The notes: generated by a model not told the origin, from the sequence alone. Shown: positions 1 to 14,924, numbered from the stretch's first letter. The stretch is 64,000 bases of DNA from Apostichopus japonicus (GCF_037975245.1 NC_092576.1:35554611-35618610), one strand, 5' to 3'. Numbers and translations are program-made.

Positions 1-3000
1 AGTATTAGTTAATCGGCCTAATACCTCAGTCCACACAGTGGCGCGATGGCTTGGCGCACTGTACGAGCTGATGAGCGAGATTCTCTTTTGCCTCGCTGGT
101 TCGAACCCCGGTGATGACGTCTTTTGCCGATCTTTTACAGCGGGTGCCTACATGGGGAGCTGTAAGTATTAGTTAATCGGCCTTATATCTCAGTCCATAC
201 AGTGGCGCGATGGCTTGGCGCACTGTACGAGCTGATGAGCGAGATTCTCTTTTGCATCGCTGGTTCGAACCCCGGTGATGACGTCTTTTGCCGATCTTTT
301 ACAGCGGCTGCCTACATGGGGAGCTGTAAGTATTAGTTAATCGGCCTAATATCTCAGTCCATACAGTGGTGCGATGGCTTGGCGCACTGTACGAGCTGAT
401 GAGCGAGATTCTCTTTTGCATCGCTGGTTCGAACCCCGGTGATGACGTCTTTTGCCGATCTTTTACAGCGGCTGCCTACATGGGGAGCTGTAAGTATTAG
501 TTAATCGGCTTAATATCTCAGTCCATACAGTGGCGCGATGGCTTGGCGCACTGTGCGAGCTGATGAGCGAGACTCTCTTTTGCATCGCTGGTTCGAACCC
601 CGGTGATGACGTCTTTTGCCGATCTTTCACACCGGGTGCCTACATGGTGAGCTGTAAGTATAAGTTAATCGGCTTAATATCTCAGTCCATACAGTGGCGC
701 GATGGCTTGGCGCACTGTACGAGCTGATGAGCGAGACTCTCTTTTGCATCGCTGGTTCGAACCCCGGTGATGACGTCTTTTGACGATCTTTTACAGCGGC
801 TGCCTTCATGGGGAGCTGTAAGTATTAGCTAATCGGCCTAATATCTCAGTCCATACAGTGGCGCGATGGCTTGGCGCACTGTACGAGCTGATGAGCGAGA
901 CTCTCTTTAGCATCGCTGGTTCGAACCCCGGTGATGACGTCTTTTGCCGATCTTTTACAGCGGCTGCCTTCATGGGGAGCTGTAAGTATTAGTTAATCGG
1001 CCTAATATCTCAGTCCATACAGTGGCGCGATGGCTTGGCGCACTGTACGAGCTGATGAGCGAGACTCTCTTTAGCATCGCTGGTTCGAACCCCGGTGATG
1101 ACGTCTTTTGCCGATCTTTTACAGCGGCTGCCTACATGGGGAGCTGTAAGTATTAGTTAATCGGCCTAATATCCCAGTCCATACAGTGGTGCGATGGCTT
1201 GGCGCACTGTACGAGCTGATGAGCGAGACTCTCTTTTGCATCGCTGGTTCGAACCCCGGTGATGACGTCTTTTGCCGATCTTTTACAGCGGCTGCCTACA
1301 TGGGGAGCTGTAAGTATTAGTTAATCGGCCTAATATCCCAGTCCATACAGTGGCGCGATGGCTTGGCGCACTGTACGAGCTGATGAGCGAGACTCTCTTT
1401 TGCATCGCTGGTTCGAACCCCGGTGATGACGTCTTTTGCCGATCTTTTACAGCGGGTGCCTACATGGGGAGCTGTAAGTATTAGTTAATCGGCCTAATAT
1501 CCCAGTCCATACAGTGGCGCGATGACTTAGCGCACTGTACGAGCTGATGAGCGAGACTCTCTTTTGCATCGCTGGTTCGAACCCCGGTAATGACGTCTTT
1601 TGCCGATCTTTTACAGCGGGTGTCAACATGGGGAGCTGTAAGTATTAGTTGATCGGCCTAATATCTCAGTCCATACAGTGGCGCGATGGCTTGGCGCACT
1701 GTACGAGCTGATGAGCGAGACTCTCTTTTGCATCGCTGGTTCGAACCCCGGTGATGACGTCTTTTGCCGATCTTTTACAGCGGCTGCCTACATGGGGAGC
1801 TGTAAGTATTAGTTAATCGGCCTAATATCTCAGTCCAAACAGTGGCGCGATGGCTTGGCGGACTGTGCGAGCTGATGAGCGAGACTCTCTTTTGCATCGC
1901 TGGTTCGAACCCCGGTGATGACGTCTTTTGCCGATCTTTTACAGCGGGTGCCTACATGGGGAGCTGTAAGTATTAGTTAATCGGCTTAATATCCCAGTCC
2001 ATACAGTGGCGCGATGGCTTGGCGCACTGTACGAGCTGATGAGCGAGACTCTCTTTTGCATCGCTGGTTCGAACCCCGGTGATGACGTCTTTTGCCGATC
2101 TTTTACAGCGGCTGCCTACATGGGGAGCTGTAAGTATTAGTTAATCGGCCTAATATCTCAGTCCATACAGTGGCGCGATGGCTTGGCGCACTGTACGAGC
2201 TGATGAGCGAGACTCTCTTTTGCATCGCTGGTTCGAACCCCGGTGATGACGTCTTTTGCCGATCTTTTACAGCGGGTGCCTACATGGAGAGCTGTAAGTA
2301 TTAGTTAATCGGCCTAATATCTCAGTCCATACAGTGGTGCGATGGCTTGGCGCACTGTACGAACTGATGAGCGAGACTCTCTTTTGCATCGCTGGTTCGA
2401 ACCCCGGTGATGACGTCTTTTGCCGATCTTTTACAGCGGCTGCCTACATGGGGAGCTGAAAGTATTAGTTAATCGGCCTAATACCTCAGTCCACACAGTT
2501 GCGCGATGGCTTGGCGCACTGTACGAGCTGATGAGCGAGATTCTCTTTTGCCTCGCTGGTTCGAACCCCGGTGATGACGTCTTTTGCCGATCTTTTACAG
2601 CGGCTGCCTACATGGGGAGCTGAAAGTATTAGTTAATCGGCCTAATATCTCAGTCCACACAGTGGCGCGATGGCTTGGCGCACTGTTCGAGCTGATGAGC
2701 GAGACTCTCTTTTGCATCGCTGGTTCGAACCCCGGTGATGACGTCTTTTGCCGATCTTTTACAGCGGGTGCCTACATGGGGAGCTGTAAGTATTAGTTGA
2801 TCGGCCTAATATCTCAGTCCACACAGTGGCGCGATGGCTTGGCGCACTGTTCGAGCTGATGAGCGAGACTCTCTTTTGCATCGCTGGTTCGAACCCCGGT
2901 GATGACGTCTTTTGCCGATCTTTTACAGCGGGTGCCTACATGGGGAGCTGTAAGTATTAGTTGATCGGCCTAATATCTCAGTCCATACAGTGGCGCGATG

Positions 3001-3608
3001 GCTTGGCGCACTGTCCGAGCTGATGAGCGAGACTCTCTTTTGCATCGCTGGTTCGAACCCCGGTGATGACGTCTTTTGCCGATCTTTTACAGCGGGTGCC
3101 TACATGGAGAGCTGTAAGCATTAGTTAATCGGCCTAATAATTCAGTCCATACAGTGGCGCGATGGCTTGGCGCACTGTACGAGCTGATGAGCGAGACTCT
3201 CTTTTGCATCGCTGGATCGAACCACGGTGATGACGTCTTTTGCCGATCTTTTACAGCGGGTGCCTACATGGGGAGCTGTAAGTATTAGTTAATCGGCCTA
3301 ATATCTCAGTCCATACAGTGGCGCGATGGCTTGGCGCACTGTACGAGCTGATGAGCGAGACTCTCTTTTGCATCGCTGGTTCGAACACCGGTGATGACGT
3401 CTTTTGCCGATCTTTTACAGCGGGTGCCGACATGGGGAGCTGTAAGTATTAGTTAATCGGCCTAATATCTCAGTCCATACAGTGGCGCGATGGCTTGGCG
3501 CACTGTACGAGCTGATGAGCGAGACTCTCTTTTGCATCGCTGGTTCGAACCCCGGAGATGACGTCTTTTGCCGATCTTTTACAGCGGCTGCCTACATTGG
3601 GAGCTGAA
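1..3608 (+). repeat. 22-monomer HOR, copy 1
   Basis: It contains monomer types 1 to 22, all 164 bp, ending with the type 22 monomer (CGGAGATG, CTACATTGGGAGCTGAA) just before the type 1 head (ATACCTCAG, CCACACAG, TTTAGCCTCGC) that opens copy 2. It includes two adjacent type 17/18 monomers (2625, 2789) with CACACAG and GTTCGAG; the second is absent from copy 2. Confidence 0.85.
3117..3280 (+). repeat. Type 20 monomer with altered box B (one of seven)
   Basis: AATAATTCAG replaces AATATCTCAG, GGATCGAA replaces GGTTCGAA (first T of the box B core lost), and ACCACGG replaces ACCCCGG. All three changes are inherited together in monomers at 3117, 6725, 10989, 16719, 19338, 21627 and 46727. This copy also has a private AGCATTAG head. 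Confidence 0.8.
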
Positions 3609-6600
3609 AGTATTAGTTAATCGGCCTAATACCTCAGTCCACACAGTGGCGCGATGGCTTGGCGCACTGTACGAGCTGATGAGCGAGATTCTCTTTAGCC
3701 TCGCTGGTTCGAACCCCGGTGATGACGTCTTTTGCCGATCTTTTACAGCGGGTGCCTACATGGGGAGCTGTAAGTATTAGTTAATCGGCCTTATATCTCA
3801 GTCCATACAGTGGCGCGATGGCTTGGCGCACTGTACGAGCTGATGAGCGAGATTCTCTTTTGCATCGCTGGTTCGAACCCCGGTGATGACGTCTTTTGCC
3901 GATCTTTTACAGCGGCTGCCTACATGGGGAGCTGTAAGTATTAGTTAATCGGCCTAATATCTCAGTCCATACAGTGGTGCGATGGCTTGGCGCACTGTAC
4001 GAGCTGATGAGCGAGATTCTCTTTTGCATCGCTGGTTCGAACCCCGGTGATGACGTCTTTTGCCGATCTTTTACAGCGGCTGCCTACATGGGGAGCTGTA
4101 AGTATTAGTTAATCGGCCTAATATCTCAGTCCATACAGTGGCGCGATGGCTTGGCGCACTGTGCGAGCTGATGAGCGAGACTCTCTTTTGCATCGCTGGG
4201 TCGAACCCCGGTGATGACGTCTTTTGCCGATCTTTCACACCGGGTGCCTACATGGTGAGCTGTAAGTATAAGTTAATCGGCTTAATATCTCAGTCCATAC
4301 AGTGGCGCGATGGCTTGGCGCACTGTACGAGCTGATGAGCGAGACTCTCTTTTGCATCGCTGGTTCGAACCCCGGTGATGACGTCTTTTGACGATCTTTT
4401 ACAGCGGCTGCCTTCATGGGGAGCTGTAAGTATTAGCTAATCGGCCTAATATCTCAGTCCATACAGTGTCGCGATGGCTTGGCGCACTGTACGAGCTGAT
4501 GAGCGAGACTCTCTTTAGCATCGCTGGTTCGAACCCCGGTGATGACGTCTTTTGCCGATCTTTTACAGCGGCTGCCTTCATGGGGAGCTGTAAGTATTAG
4601 TTAATCGGCCTAATATCTCAGTCCATACAGTGGCGCGATGGCTTGGCGCACTGTACGAGCTGATGAGCGAGACTCTCTTTAGCATCGCTGGTTCGAACCC
4701 CGGTGATGACGTCTTTTGCCGATCTTTTACAGCGGCTGCCTACATGGGGAGCTGTAAGTATTAGTTAATCGGCCTAATATCCCAGTCCATACAGTGGTGC
4801 GATGGCTTGGCGCACTGTACGAGCTGATGAGCGAGACTCTCTTTTGCATCGCTGGTTCGAACCCCGGTGATGACGTCTTTTGCCGATCTTTTACAGCGGC
4901 TGCCTACATGGGGAGCTGTAAGTATTAGTTAATCGGCCTAATATCCCAGTCCATACAGTGGCGCGATGGCTTGGCGCACTGTACGAGCTGATGAGCGAGA
5001 CTCTCTTTTGCATCGCTGGTTCGAACCCCCATGATGACGTCTTTTGCCGATCTTTTACAGCGGGTGCCTACATGGGGAGCTGTAAGTATTAGTTAATCGG
5101 CCTAATATCCCAGTCCATACAGTGGCGCGATGACTTAGCGCACTGTACGAGCTGATGAGCGAGACTCTCTTTTGCATCGCTGGTTCGAACCCCGGTAATG
5201 ACGTCTTTTGCCGATCTTTTACAGCGGGTGTCAACATGGGGAGCTGTAAGTATTAGTTGATCGGCCTAATATCTCAGTCCATACAGTGGCGCGATGGCTT
5301 GGCGCACTGTACGAGCTGATGAGCGAGACTCTCTTTTGCATCGCTGGTTCGAACCCCGGTGATGACGTCTTTTGCCGATCTTTTACAGCGGCTGCCTACA
5401 TGGGGAGCTGTAAGTATTAGTTAATCGGCCTAATATCTCAGTCCAAACAGTGGCGCGATGGCTTGGCGGACTGTGCGAGCTGATGAGCGAGACTCTCTTT
5501 TGCATCGCTGGTTCGAACCCCGGTGATGACGTCTTTTGCCGATCTTTTACAGCGGGTGCCTACATGGGGAGCTGTAAGTATTAGTTAATCGGCTTAATAT
5601 CCCAGTCCATACAGTGGCGCGATGGCTTGGCGCACTGTACGAGCTGATGAGCGAGACTCTCTTTTGCATCGCTGGTTCGAACCCCGGTGATGACGTCTTT
5701 TGCCGATCTTTTACAGCGGCTGCCTACATGGGGAGCTGTAAGTATTAGTTAATCGGCCTAATATCTCAGTCCATACAGTGGCGCGATGGCTTGGCGCACT
5801 GTACGAGCTGATGAGCGAGACTCTCTTTTGCATCGCTGGTTCGAACCCCGGTGATGACGTCTTTTGCCGATCTTTTACAGCGGGTGCCTACATGGAGAGC
5901 TGTAAGTATTAGTTGATCGGCTTAATATCTCAGTCCATACAGTGGCGCGATGGCTTGGCGCACTGTACGAGCTGATGAGCGAGACTCTCTTTTGCATCGC
6001 TGGTTCGAACCCCGGAGATGACGTCTTTTGCCGATCTTTTACAGCGGGTGCCTACATGGGGAGCTGTAAGTATTAGTTAATCGGCCTAATATCTCAGTCC
6101 ATACAGTGGCGCGATGGCTTGGCGCACTGTACGAACTGATGAGCGAGACTCTCTTTTGCATCGCTGGTTCGAACCCCGGTGATGACGTCTTTTGCCGATC
6201 TTTTACAGCGGCTGCCTACATGGGGAGCTGAAAGTATTAGTTAATCGGCCTAATACCTCAGTCCACACAGTTGCGCGATGGCTTGGCGCACTGTACGAGC
6301 TGATGAGCGAGATTCTCTTTTGCCTCGCTGGTTCGAACCCCGGTGATGACGTCTTTTGCCGATCTTTTACAGCGGCTGCCTACATGGGGAGCTGAAAGTA
6401 TTAGTTAATCGGCCTAATATCTCAGTCCACACAGTGGCGCGATGGCTTGGCGCACTGTTCGAGCTGATGAGCGAGACTCTCTTTTGCATCGCTGGTTCGA
6501 ACCCCGGTGATGACGTCTTTTGCCGATCTTTTACAGCGGGTGCCTACATGGGGAGCTGTAAGTATTAGTTGATCGGCCTAATATCTCAGTCCATACAGTG

Positions 6601-7052
6601 GCGCGATGGCTTGGCGCACTGTCCGAGCTGATGAGCGAGACTCTCTTTTGCATCGCTGGTTCGAACCCCGGTGATGACGTCTTTTGCCGATCTTTTACAG
6701 CGGGTGCCTACATGGAGAGCTGTAAGTATTAGTTAATCGGCCTAATAATTCAGTCCATACAGTGGCGCGATGGCTTGGCGCACTGTACGAGCTGATGAGC
6801 GAGACTCTCTTTTGCATCGCTGGATCGAACCACGGTGATGACGTCTTTTGCCGATCTTTTACAGCGGGTGCCTACATGGGGAGCTGTAAGTATTAGTTAA
6901 TCGGCCTAATATCTCAGTCCATACAGTGGCGCGATGGCTTGGCGCACTGTACGAGCTGATGAGCGAGACTCTCTTTTGCATCGCTGGTTCGAACACCGGT
7001 GATGACGTCTTTTGCCGATCTTTTACAGCGGGTGCCGACATGGGGAGCTGTA
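3609..7052 (+). repeat. HOR copy 2, collinear with copy 1 at +3608
   Basis: Types 1-14 follow in the same order at exactly +3608. An extra monomer (5905-6068; TTGATCGGCTT, CGGAGATG) is then inserted and type 18 is missing, so types 19-21 return to +3608. Copy 2 ends early: the monomer at 7053 joins a type 21 neighbour directly to a type 3-like body (GAGATTCTC, GGCTGCC), skipping types 22 to 2. Private changes include GGGTCGAACC near 4199 and ACCCCCATGATG near 5027. Confidence 0.8.
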
Positions 7053-10000
7053 AGTATTAGTTAATCGGCCTAATATCTCAGTCCATACAGTGGCGCGATG
7101 GCTTGGCGCACTGTACGAGCTGATGAGCGAGATTCTCTTTTGCATCGCTGGTTCGAACCCCGGTGATGACGTCTTTTGCCGATCTTTTACAGCGGCTGCC
7201 TACATGGGGAGCTGTAAGTATTAGTTAATCGGCCTAATATCTCAGTCCATACAGTGGCGCGATGGCTTGGCGCACTGTGCGAGCTGATGAGCGAGACTCT
7301 CTTTTGCATCGCTGGTTCGAACCCCGGTGATGACGTCTTTTGCCGATCTTTCACACCGGGTGCCTACATGGTGAGCTGTAAGTATAAGTTAATCGGCTTA
7401 ATATCTCAGTCCATACAGTGGCGCGATGGCTTGGCGCACTGTACGAGCTGATGAGCGAGACTCTCTTTTGCATCGCTGGTTCGAACCCCGGTGATGACGT
7501 CTTTTGACGATCTTTTACAGCGGCTGCCTTCATGGGGAGCTGTAAGTATTAGCTAATCGGCCTAATATCTCAGTCCATACAGTGGCGCGATGGCTTGGCG
7601 CACTGTACGAGCTGATGAGCGAGACTCTCTTTAGCATCGCTGGTTCGAACCCCGGTGATGACGTCTTTTGCCGATCTTTTACAGCGGCTGCCTTCATGGG
7701 GAGCTGTAAGTATTAGTTAATCGGCCTAATATCTCAGTCCATACAGTGGCGCGATGGCTTGGCGCACTGTACGAGCTGATGAGCGAGACTCTCTTGAGCA
7801 TCGCTGGTTCGAACCCCGGTGATGACGTCTTTTGCCGATCTTTTACAGCGGCTGCCTACATGGGGAGCTGTAAGTATTAGTTAATCGGCCTAATATCCCA
7901 GTCCATACAGTGGTGCGATGGCTTGGCGCACTGTACGAGCTGATGAGCGAGACTCTCTTTTGCATCGCTGGTTCGAACCCCGGTGATGACGTCTTTTGCC
8001 GATCTTTTACAGCGGCTGCCTACATGGGGAGCTGTAAGTATTAGTTGATCGGCCTAATATCTCAGTCCATACAGTGGCGCGATGGCTTGGCGCACTGTAC
8101 GAGCTGATGAGCGAGACTCTCTTTTGCATCGCTGGTTCGAACCCCGGTGATGACGTCTTTTGCCGATCTTTTACAGCGGGTGCCTACATGGGGAGCTGTA
8201 AGTATTAGTTGATCGGCCTAATATCTCAGTCCATACAGTGGCGCGATGGCTTGGCGCACTGTACGAGCTGATGAGCGAGACTCTCTTTTGCATCGCTGGT
8301 TCGAACCCCGGTGATGACGTCTTTTGCCGATCTTTTACAGCGGGTGGCTACATGGAGAGCTGTAAGTATTAGTTAATCGGCCTAATATCCCAGTCCATAC
8401 AGTGGCGCGATGGCTTGGCGCACTGTACGAGCTGATGAGCGAGACTCTCTTTTGCATCGCTGGTTCGAACCCCGGTGATGACGTCTTTTGCCGATCTTTT
8501 ACAGCGGGTGCCTACATGGGGAGCTGTAAGTATTAGTTAATCGGCCTAATATCCCAGTCCATACAGTGGCGCGATGACTTAGCGCACTGTACGAGCTGAT
8601 GAGCGAGACTCTCTTTTGCATCGCTGGTTCGAACCCCGGTAATGACGTCTTTTGCCGATCTTTTACAGCGGGTGTCAACATGGGGAGCTGTAAGTATTAG
8701 TTGATCGGCCTAATATCTCAGTCCATACAGTGGCGCGATGGCTTGGCGCACTGTACGAGCTGATGAGCGAGACTCTCTTTTGCATCGCTGGTTCGAACCC
8801 CGGTGATGACGTCTTTTGCCGATCTTTTACAGCGGCTGCCTACATGGGGAGCTGTAAGTATTAGTTAATCGGCCTAATATCTCAGTCCAAACAGTGGCGC
8901 GATGGCTTGGCGGACTGTGCGAGCTGATGAGCGAGACTCTCTTTTGCATCGCTGGTTCGAACCCCGGTGATGACGTCTTTTGCCGATCTTTTACAGCGGG
9001 TGCCTACATGGGGAGCTGTAAGTATTAGTTAATCGGCTTAATATCCCAGTCCATACAGTGGCGCGATGGCTTGGCGCACTGTACGAGCTGATGAGCGAGA
9101 CTCTCTTTAGCATCGCTGGTTCGAACCCCGGTGATGACGTCTTTTGCCGATCTTTTACAGCGGCTGCCTACATGGGGAGCTGTAAGTATTAGTTAATCGG
9201 CCTAATATCTCAGTCCATACAGTGGCGCGATGGCTTGGCGCACTGTGCGAGCTGATGAGCGAGACTCTCTTTTGCATCGCTGGTTCGAACCCCGGTGATG
9301 ACGTCTTTTGCCGATCTTTCACACCGGGTGCCTACATGGGGAGCTGTAAGTATTAGTTAATCGGCCTAATATCCCAGTCCATACAGTGGCGCGATGGCTT
9401 GGCGCACTGTACGAGCTGATGAGCGAGACTCTCTTTTGCATCGCTGGTTCGAACCCCGGTGATGACGTCTTTTGCCGATCTTTTACAGCGGGTGCTTACA
9501 TGGGGAGCTGTAAGTATTAGTTAATCGGCCTAATATCCCAGTCCATACAGTGGCGCGATGACTTAGCGCACTGTACGAGCTGATGAGCGAGACTCTCTTT
9601 TGCATCGCTGGTTCGAACCCCGGTAATGACGTCTTTTGCCGATCTTTTACAGCGGGTGTCAACATGGGGAGCTGTAAGTATTAGTTGATCGGCCTAATAT
9701 CTCAGTCCATACAGTGGCGCGATGGCTTGGCGCACTGTACGAGCTGATGAGCGAGACTCTCTTTTGCATCGCTGGTTCGAACCCCGGTGATGACGTCTTT
9801 TGCCGATCTTTTACAGCGGCTGCCTACATGGGGAGCTGTAAGTATTAGTTAATCGGCCTAATATCTCAGTCCAAACAGTGGCGCGATGGCTTGGCGGACT
9901 GTGCGAGCTGATGAGCGAGACTCTCTTTTGCATCGCTGGTTCGAACCCCGGTGATGACGTCTTTTGCCGATCTTTTACAGCGGCTGCCTACATGGTGAGC

Positions 10001-11480
10001 TGTAAGTATTAGTTAATCGGCCTAATATCTCAGTCCATACAGTGGCGCGATGGCTTGGCGCACTGTACGAGCTGATGAGCGAGACTCTCTTTTGCATCGC
10101 TGGTTCGAACCCCGGTGATGACGTCTTTTGCCGATCTTTTACAGCGGGTGCCTACATGGAGAGCTGTAAGTATTAGTTGATCGGCTTAATATCTCAGTCC
10201 ATACAGTGGCGCGATGGCTTGGCGCACTGTACGAGCTGATGAGCGAGACTCTCTTTTGCATCGCTGGTTCGAACAACGGAGATGACGTCTTTTGCCGATC
10301 TTTTACAGCGGGTGCCTACATTGGGAGCTGTAAGTATTAGTTAATCGGCCTAATATCTCAGTCCATACAGTGGCGCGATGGCTTGGCGCACTGTACGAAC
10401 TGATGAGCGAGACTCTCTTTTGCATCGCTGGTTCGAACCCCGGTGATGACGTCTTTTGCCGATCTTTTACAGCGGCTGCCTACATGGGGAGCTGAAAGTA
10501 TTAGTTAATCGGCCTAATACCTCAGTCCACACAGTTGCGCGATGGCTTGGCGCACTGTACGAGCTGATGAGCGAGATTCTCTTTTGCCTCGCTGGTTCGA
10601 ACCCCGGTGATGACGTCTTTTGCCGATCTTTTACAGCGGCTGCCTACATGGGGAGCTGAAAGTATTAGTTAATCGGCCTAATATCTCAGTCCACACAGTG
10701 GCGCGATGGCTTGGCGCACTGTTCGAGCTGATGAGCGAGACTCTCTTTTGCATCGCTGGTTCGAACCCCGGTGATGACGTCTTTTGCCGATCTTTTACAG
10801 CGGGTGCCTACATGGGGAGCTGTAAGTATTAGTTGATCGGCCTAATATCTCAGTCCATACAGTGGCGCGATGGCTTGGCGCACTGTCCGAGCTGATGAGC
10901 GAGACTCTCTTTTGCATCGCTGGTTCGAACCCCGGTGATGACGTCTTTTGCCGATCTTTTACAGCGGGTGCCTACATGGAGAGCTGTAAGTATTAGTTAA
11001 TCGGCCTAATAATTCAGTCCATACAGTGGCGCGATGGCTTGGCGCACTGTACGAGCTGATGAGCGAGACTCTCTTTTGCATCGCTGGATCGAACCACGGT
11101 GATGACGTCTTTTGCCGATCTTTTACAGCGGGTGCCTACATGGGGAGCTGTAAGTATTAGTTAATCGGCCTAATATCTCAGTCCATACAGTGGCGCGATG
11201 GCTTGGCGCACTGTACGAGCTGATGAGCGAGACTCTCTTTTGCATCGCTGGTTCGAACACCGGTGATGACGTCTTTTTCCGATCTTTTACAGCGGGTGCC
11301 GACATGGGGAGCTGTAAGTATTAGTTAATCGGCCTAATATCTCAGTCCATACAGTGGCGCGATGGCTTGGCGCACTGTACGAGCTGATGAGCGAGACTCT
11401 CTTTTGCATCGCTGGTTCGAACCCCGGAGATGACGTCTTTTGCCGATCTTTTACAGCGGCTGCCTACATTGGGAGCTGAA
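7053..11480 (+). repeat. HOR copy 3, expanded to 27 monomers
   Basis: It starts with a fusion monomer followed by type 4 at 7217. An internal near-duplication of six monomers (984 bp) repeats the GATGACTT/GTGTCAAC type 10 monomer at 8529 and 9513. The monomer at 9185 is a mosaic: type 4-like TTTCACACCGGG but an ordinary CATGGGGAGC tail. Types 19-22 close the unit, and type 1 reappears at 11481. Confidence 0.75.
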
Positions 11481-14400
11481 AGTATTAGTTAATCGGCCTA
11501 ATACCTCAGTCCACACAGTGGCGCGATGGCTTGGCGCACTGTACGAGCTGATGAGCGAGATTCTCTTTTGCCTCGCTGGTTCGAACCCCGGTGATGACGT
11601 CTTTTGCCGATCTTTTACAGCGGGTGCCTACATGGGGAGCTGTAAGTATTAGTTAATCGGCCTTATATCTCAGTCCATACAGTGGCGCGATGGCTTGGCG
11701 CACTGTACGAGCTGATGAGCGAGATTCTCTTTTGCATCGCTGGTTCGAACCCCGGTGATGACGTCTTTTGCCGATCTTTTACAGCGGCTGCCTACATGGG
11801 GAGCTGTAAGTATTAGTTAATCGGCCTAATATCTCAGTCCATACAGTGGTGCGATGGCTTGGCGCACTGTACGAGCTGATGAGCGAGATTCTCTTTTGCA
11901 TCGCTGGTTCGAACCCCGGTGATGACGTCTTTTGCCGATCTTTTACAGCGGCTGCCTACATGGGGAGCTGTAAGTATTAGTTAATCGGCCTAATATCTCA
12001 GTCCATACAGTGGCGCGATGGCTTGGCGCACTGTGCGAGCTGATGAGCGAGACTCTCTTTTGCATCGCTGGTTCGAACCCCGGTGATGACGTCTTTTGCC
12101 GATCTTTCACACCGGGTGCCTACATGGTGAGCTGTAAGTATAAGTTAATCGGCTTAATATCTCAGTCCATACAGTGGCGCGATGGCTTGGCGCACTGTAC
12201 GAGCTGATGAGCGAGACTCTCTTTTGCATCGCTGGTTCGAACCCCGGTGATGACGTCTTTTGACGATCTTTTACAGCGGCTGCCTTCATGGGGAGCTGTA
12301 AGTATTAGCTAATCGGCCTAATATCTCAGTCCATACAGTGGCGCGATGGCTTGGCGCACTGTACGAGCTGATGAGCGAGACTCTCTTTAGCATCGCTGGT
12401 TCGAACCCCGGTGATGACGTCTTTTGCCGATCTTTTACAGCGGCTGCCTTCATGGGGAGCTGTAAGTATTAGTTAATCGGCCTAATATCTCAGTCCATAC
12501 AGTGGCGCGATGGCTTGGCGCACTGTACGAGCTGATGAGCGAGACTCTCTTTAGCATCGCTGGTTCGAACCCCGGTGATGACGTCTTTTGCCGATCTTTT
12601 ACAGCGGCTGCCTACATGGGGAGCTGTAAGTATTAGTTAATCGGCCTAATATCCCAGTCCATACAGTGGTGCAATGGCTTGGCGCACTGTACGAGCTGAT
12701 GAGCGAGACTCTCTTTTGCATCGCTGGTTCGAACCCCGGTGATGACGTCTTTTGCCGATCTTTTACAGCGGCTGCCTACATGGGGAGCTGTAAGTATTAG
12801 TTAATCGGCCTAATATCCCAGTCCATACAGTGGCGCGATGGCTTGGCGCACTGTACGAGCTGATGAGCGAGACTCTCTTTTGCATCGCTGGTTCGAACCC
12901 CGGTGATGACGTCTTTTGCCGATCTTTTACAGCGGCTGCCTACATGGGGAGCTGTAAGTATTAGTTAATCGGCCTAATATCTCAGTCCATACAGTGGCGC
13001 GATGGCTTGGCGCACTGTACGAGCTGATGAGCGAGACTCTCTTTTGCATCGCTGGTTCGAAACCCGGTGATGACGTCTTTTGCCGATCTTTTACAGCGGG
13101 TGCCTACATGGAGAGCTGTAAGTATTAGTTGATCGGCTTAATATCTCAGTCCATACAGTGGCGCGATGGCTTGGCGCACTGTACGAGCTGATGAGCGAGA
13201 CTCTCTTTTGCATCGCTGGTTCGAACCCCGGTGATGACGTCTTTTGCCGATCTTTTACAGCGGCTGCCTTCATGGGGAGCTGTAAGTATTAGTTAATCGG
13301 CCTAATATCTCAGTCCACACAGTGGCGCGATGGCTTGGCGCCCTGTACGAGCTGATGAGCGAGACTCTCTTTAGCATCGCTGGTTCGAACCCCGGTGATG
13401 ACGTCTTTTGCCGATCTTTTACAGCGGGTGCCTACATGGGGAGCTGTAAGTATTAGTTAATCGGCCTAATATCCCAGTCCATACAGTGGCGCGATGGCTT
13501 GGCGCACTGTACGCGCTGATGAGCGAGACTCTCTTTTGCATCGCTGGTTCGAACCCCGGTGATGACGTCTTTTGCCGATCTTTTACAGCGGGTGCCTACA
13601 TGGGGAGCTGTAAGTATTAGTTAATCGGCTTAATATCTCAGTCCATACAGTGGCGCGATGGCTTGGCGCACTGTTCGAGCTGATGAGCGAGACTCTCTTT
13701 TGCATCGCTGGTTCGAACCCCGGAGATGACGTCTTTTGCCGATCTTTTACAGCGGGTGCCTACATGGGGAGCTGTAAGTATTAGTTAATCGGCCTAATAT
13801 CTCAGTCCATACAGTGGCGCGATGGCTTGGCGCACTGTACGAACTGATGAGCGAGACTCTCTTTTGCATCGCTGGTTCGAACCCCGGTGATGACGTCTTT
13901 TGCCGATCTTTTACAGCAGGTGCCTACATGAGGAGCTGTAAGTATTAGTTAATCGGCCTAATATCTCAGTCCACACAGTGGCGCGATGGCTTGGCGCACT
14001 GTACGAGCTGATGAGCGAGACTCTCTTTTGCATCGCTGGTTCGAACCCCGGAGATGACGTCTTTTGCCGATCTTTTACAGCGGCTGCCTACATGGGGAGC
14101 TGAAAGTATTAGTTAATCGGCCTAATACCTCAGTCCACACAGTTGCGCGATGGCTTGGCGCACTGTACGAGCTGATGAGCGAGATTCTCTTTTGCCTCGC
14201 TGGTTCGAACCCCGGTGATGACGTCTTTTGCCGATCTTTTACAGCGGGTGCCTACATGGGGAGCTGTAATTATTAGTTAATCGGCCTAATATCTCAGTCC
14301 ATACAGTGGCGCGATGGCTTGGCGCACTGTACGAGCTGATGAGCGAGACTCTCTTTTGCATCGCTGGTTCGAACCCCGGTGATGACGTCTTTTGCCGATC

Positions 14401-14924
14401 TTTTACAGCGGGTGCCTACATGGGGAGCTGTAAGTATTAGATAATCGGCCTAATATCTCAGTCCACACAGTGGCGCGATGGCTTGGCGCACTGTCCGAGC
14501 TGAAGAGCGAGACTCTCTTTTGCATCGCTGGTTCGAACCAGGGTGATGACGTCTTTTGCCGATCTTTTACAGCGGGTGCCTACATGGGGAGCTGAAAGTA
14601 TTAGTTAATCGGCCTAATATCTCAGTCCACACAGTGGCGCGATGGCTTGGCGCACTGTCCGAGCTGATGAGCGAGACTCTCTTTTGCATCGCTGGTTCGA
14701 ACCAGGGTGATGACGTCTTTTGCCGATCTTTTACAGCGGGTGCCTACATGGGGAGCTGAAAGTATTAGTTAATCGGCCTAATATCTCAGTCCACACAGTG
14801 GCGCGATGGCTTGGCGCACTGTCCGAGCTGATGAGCGAGACTCTCTTTTGCATCGCTGGTTCGAACCCCGGTGATGACGTCTTTTGCCGATCTTTTACAG
14901 CGGGTGCCTACATGGGGAGCTGTA

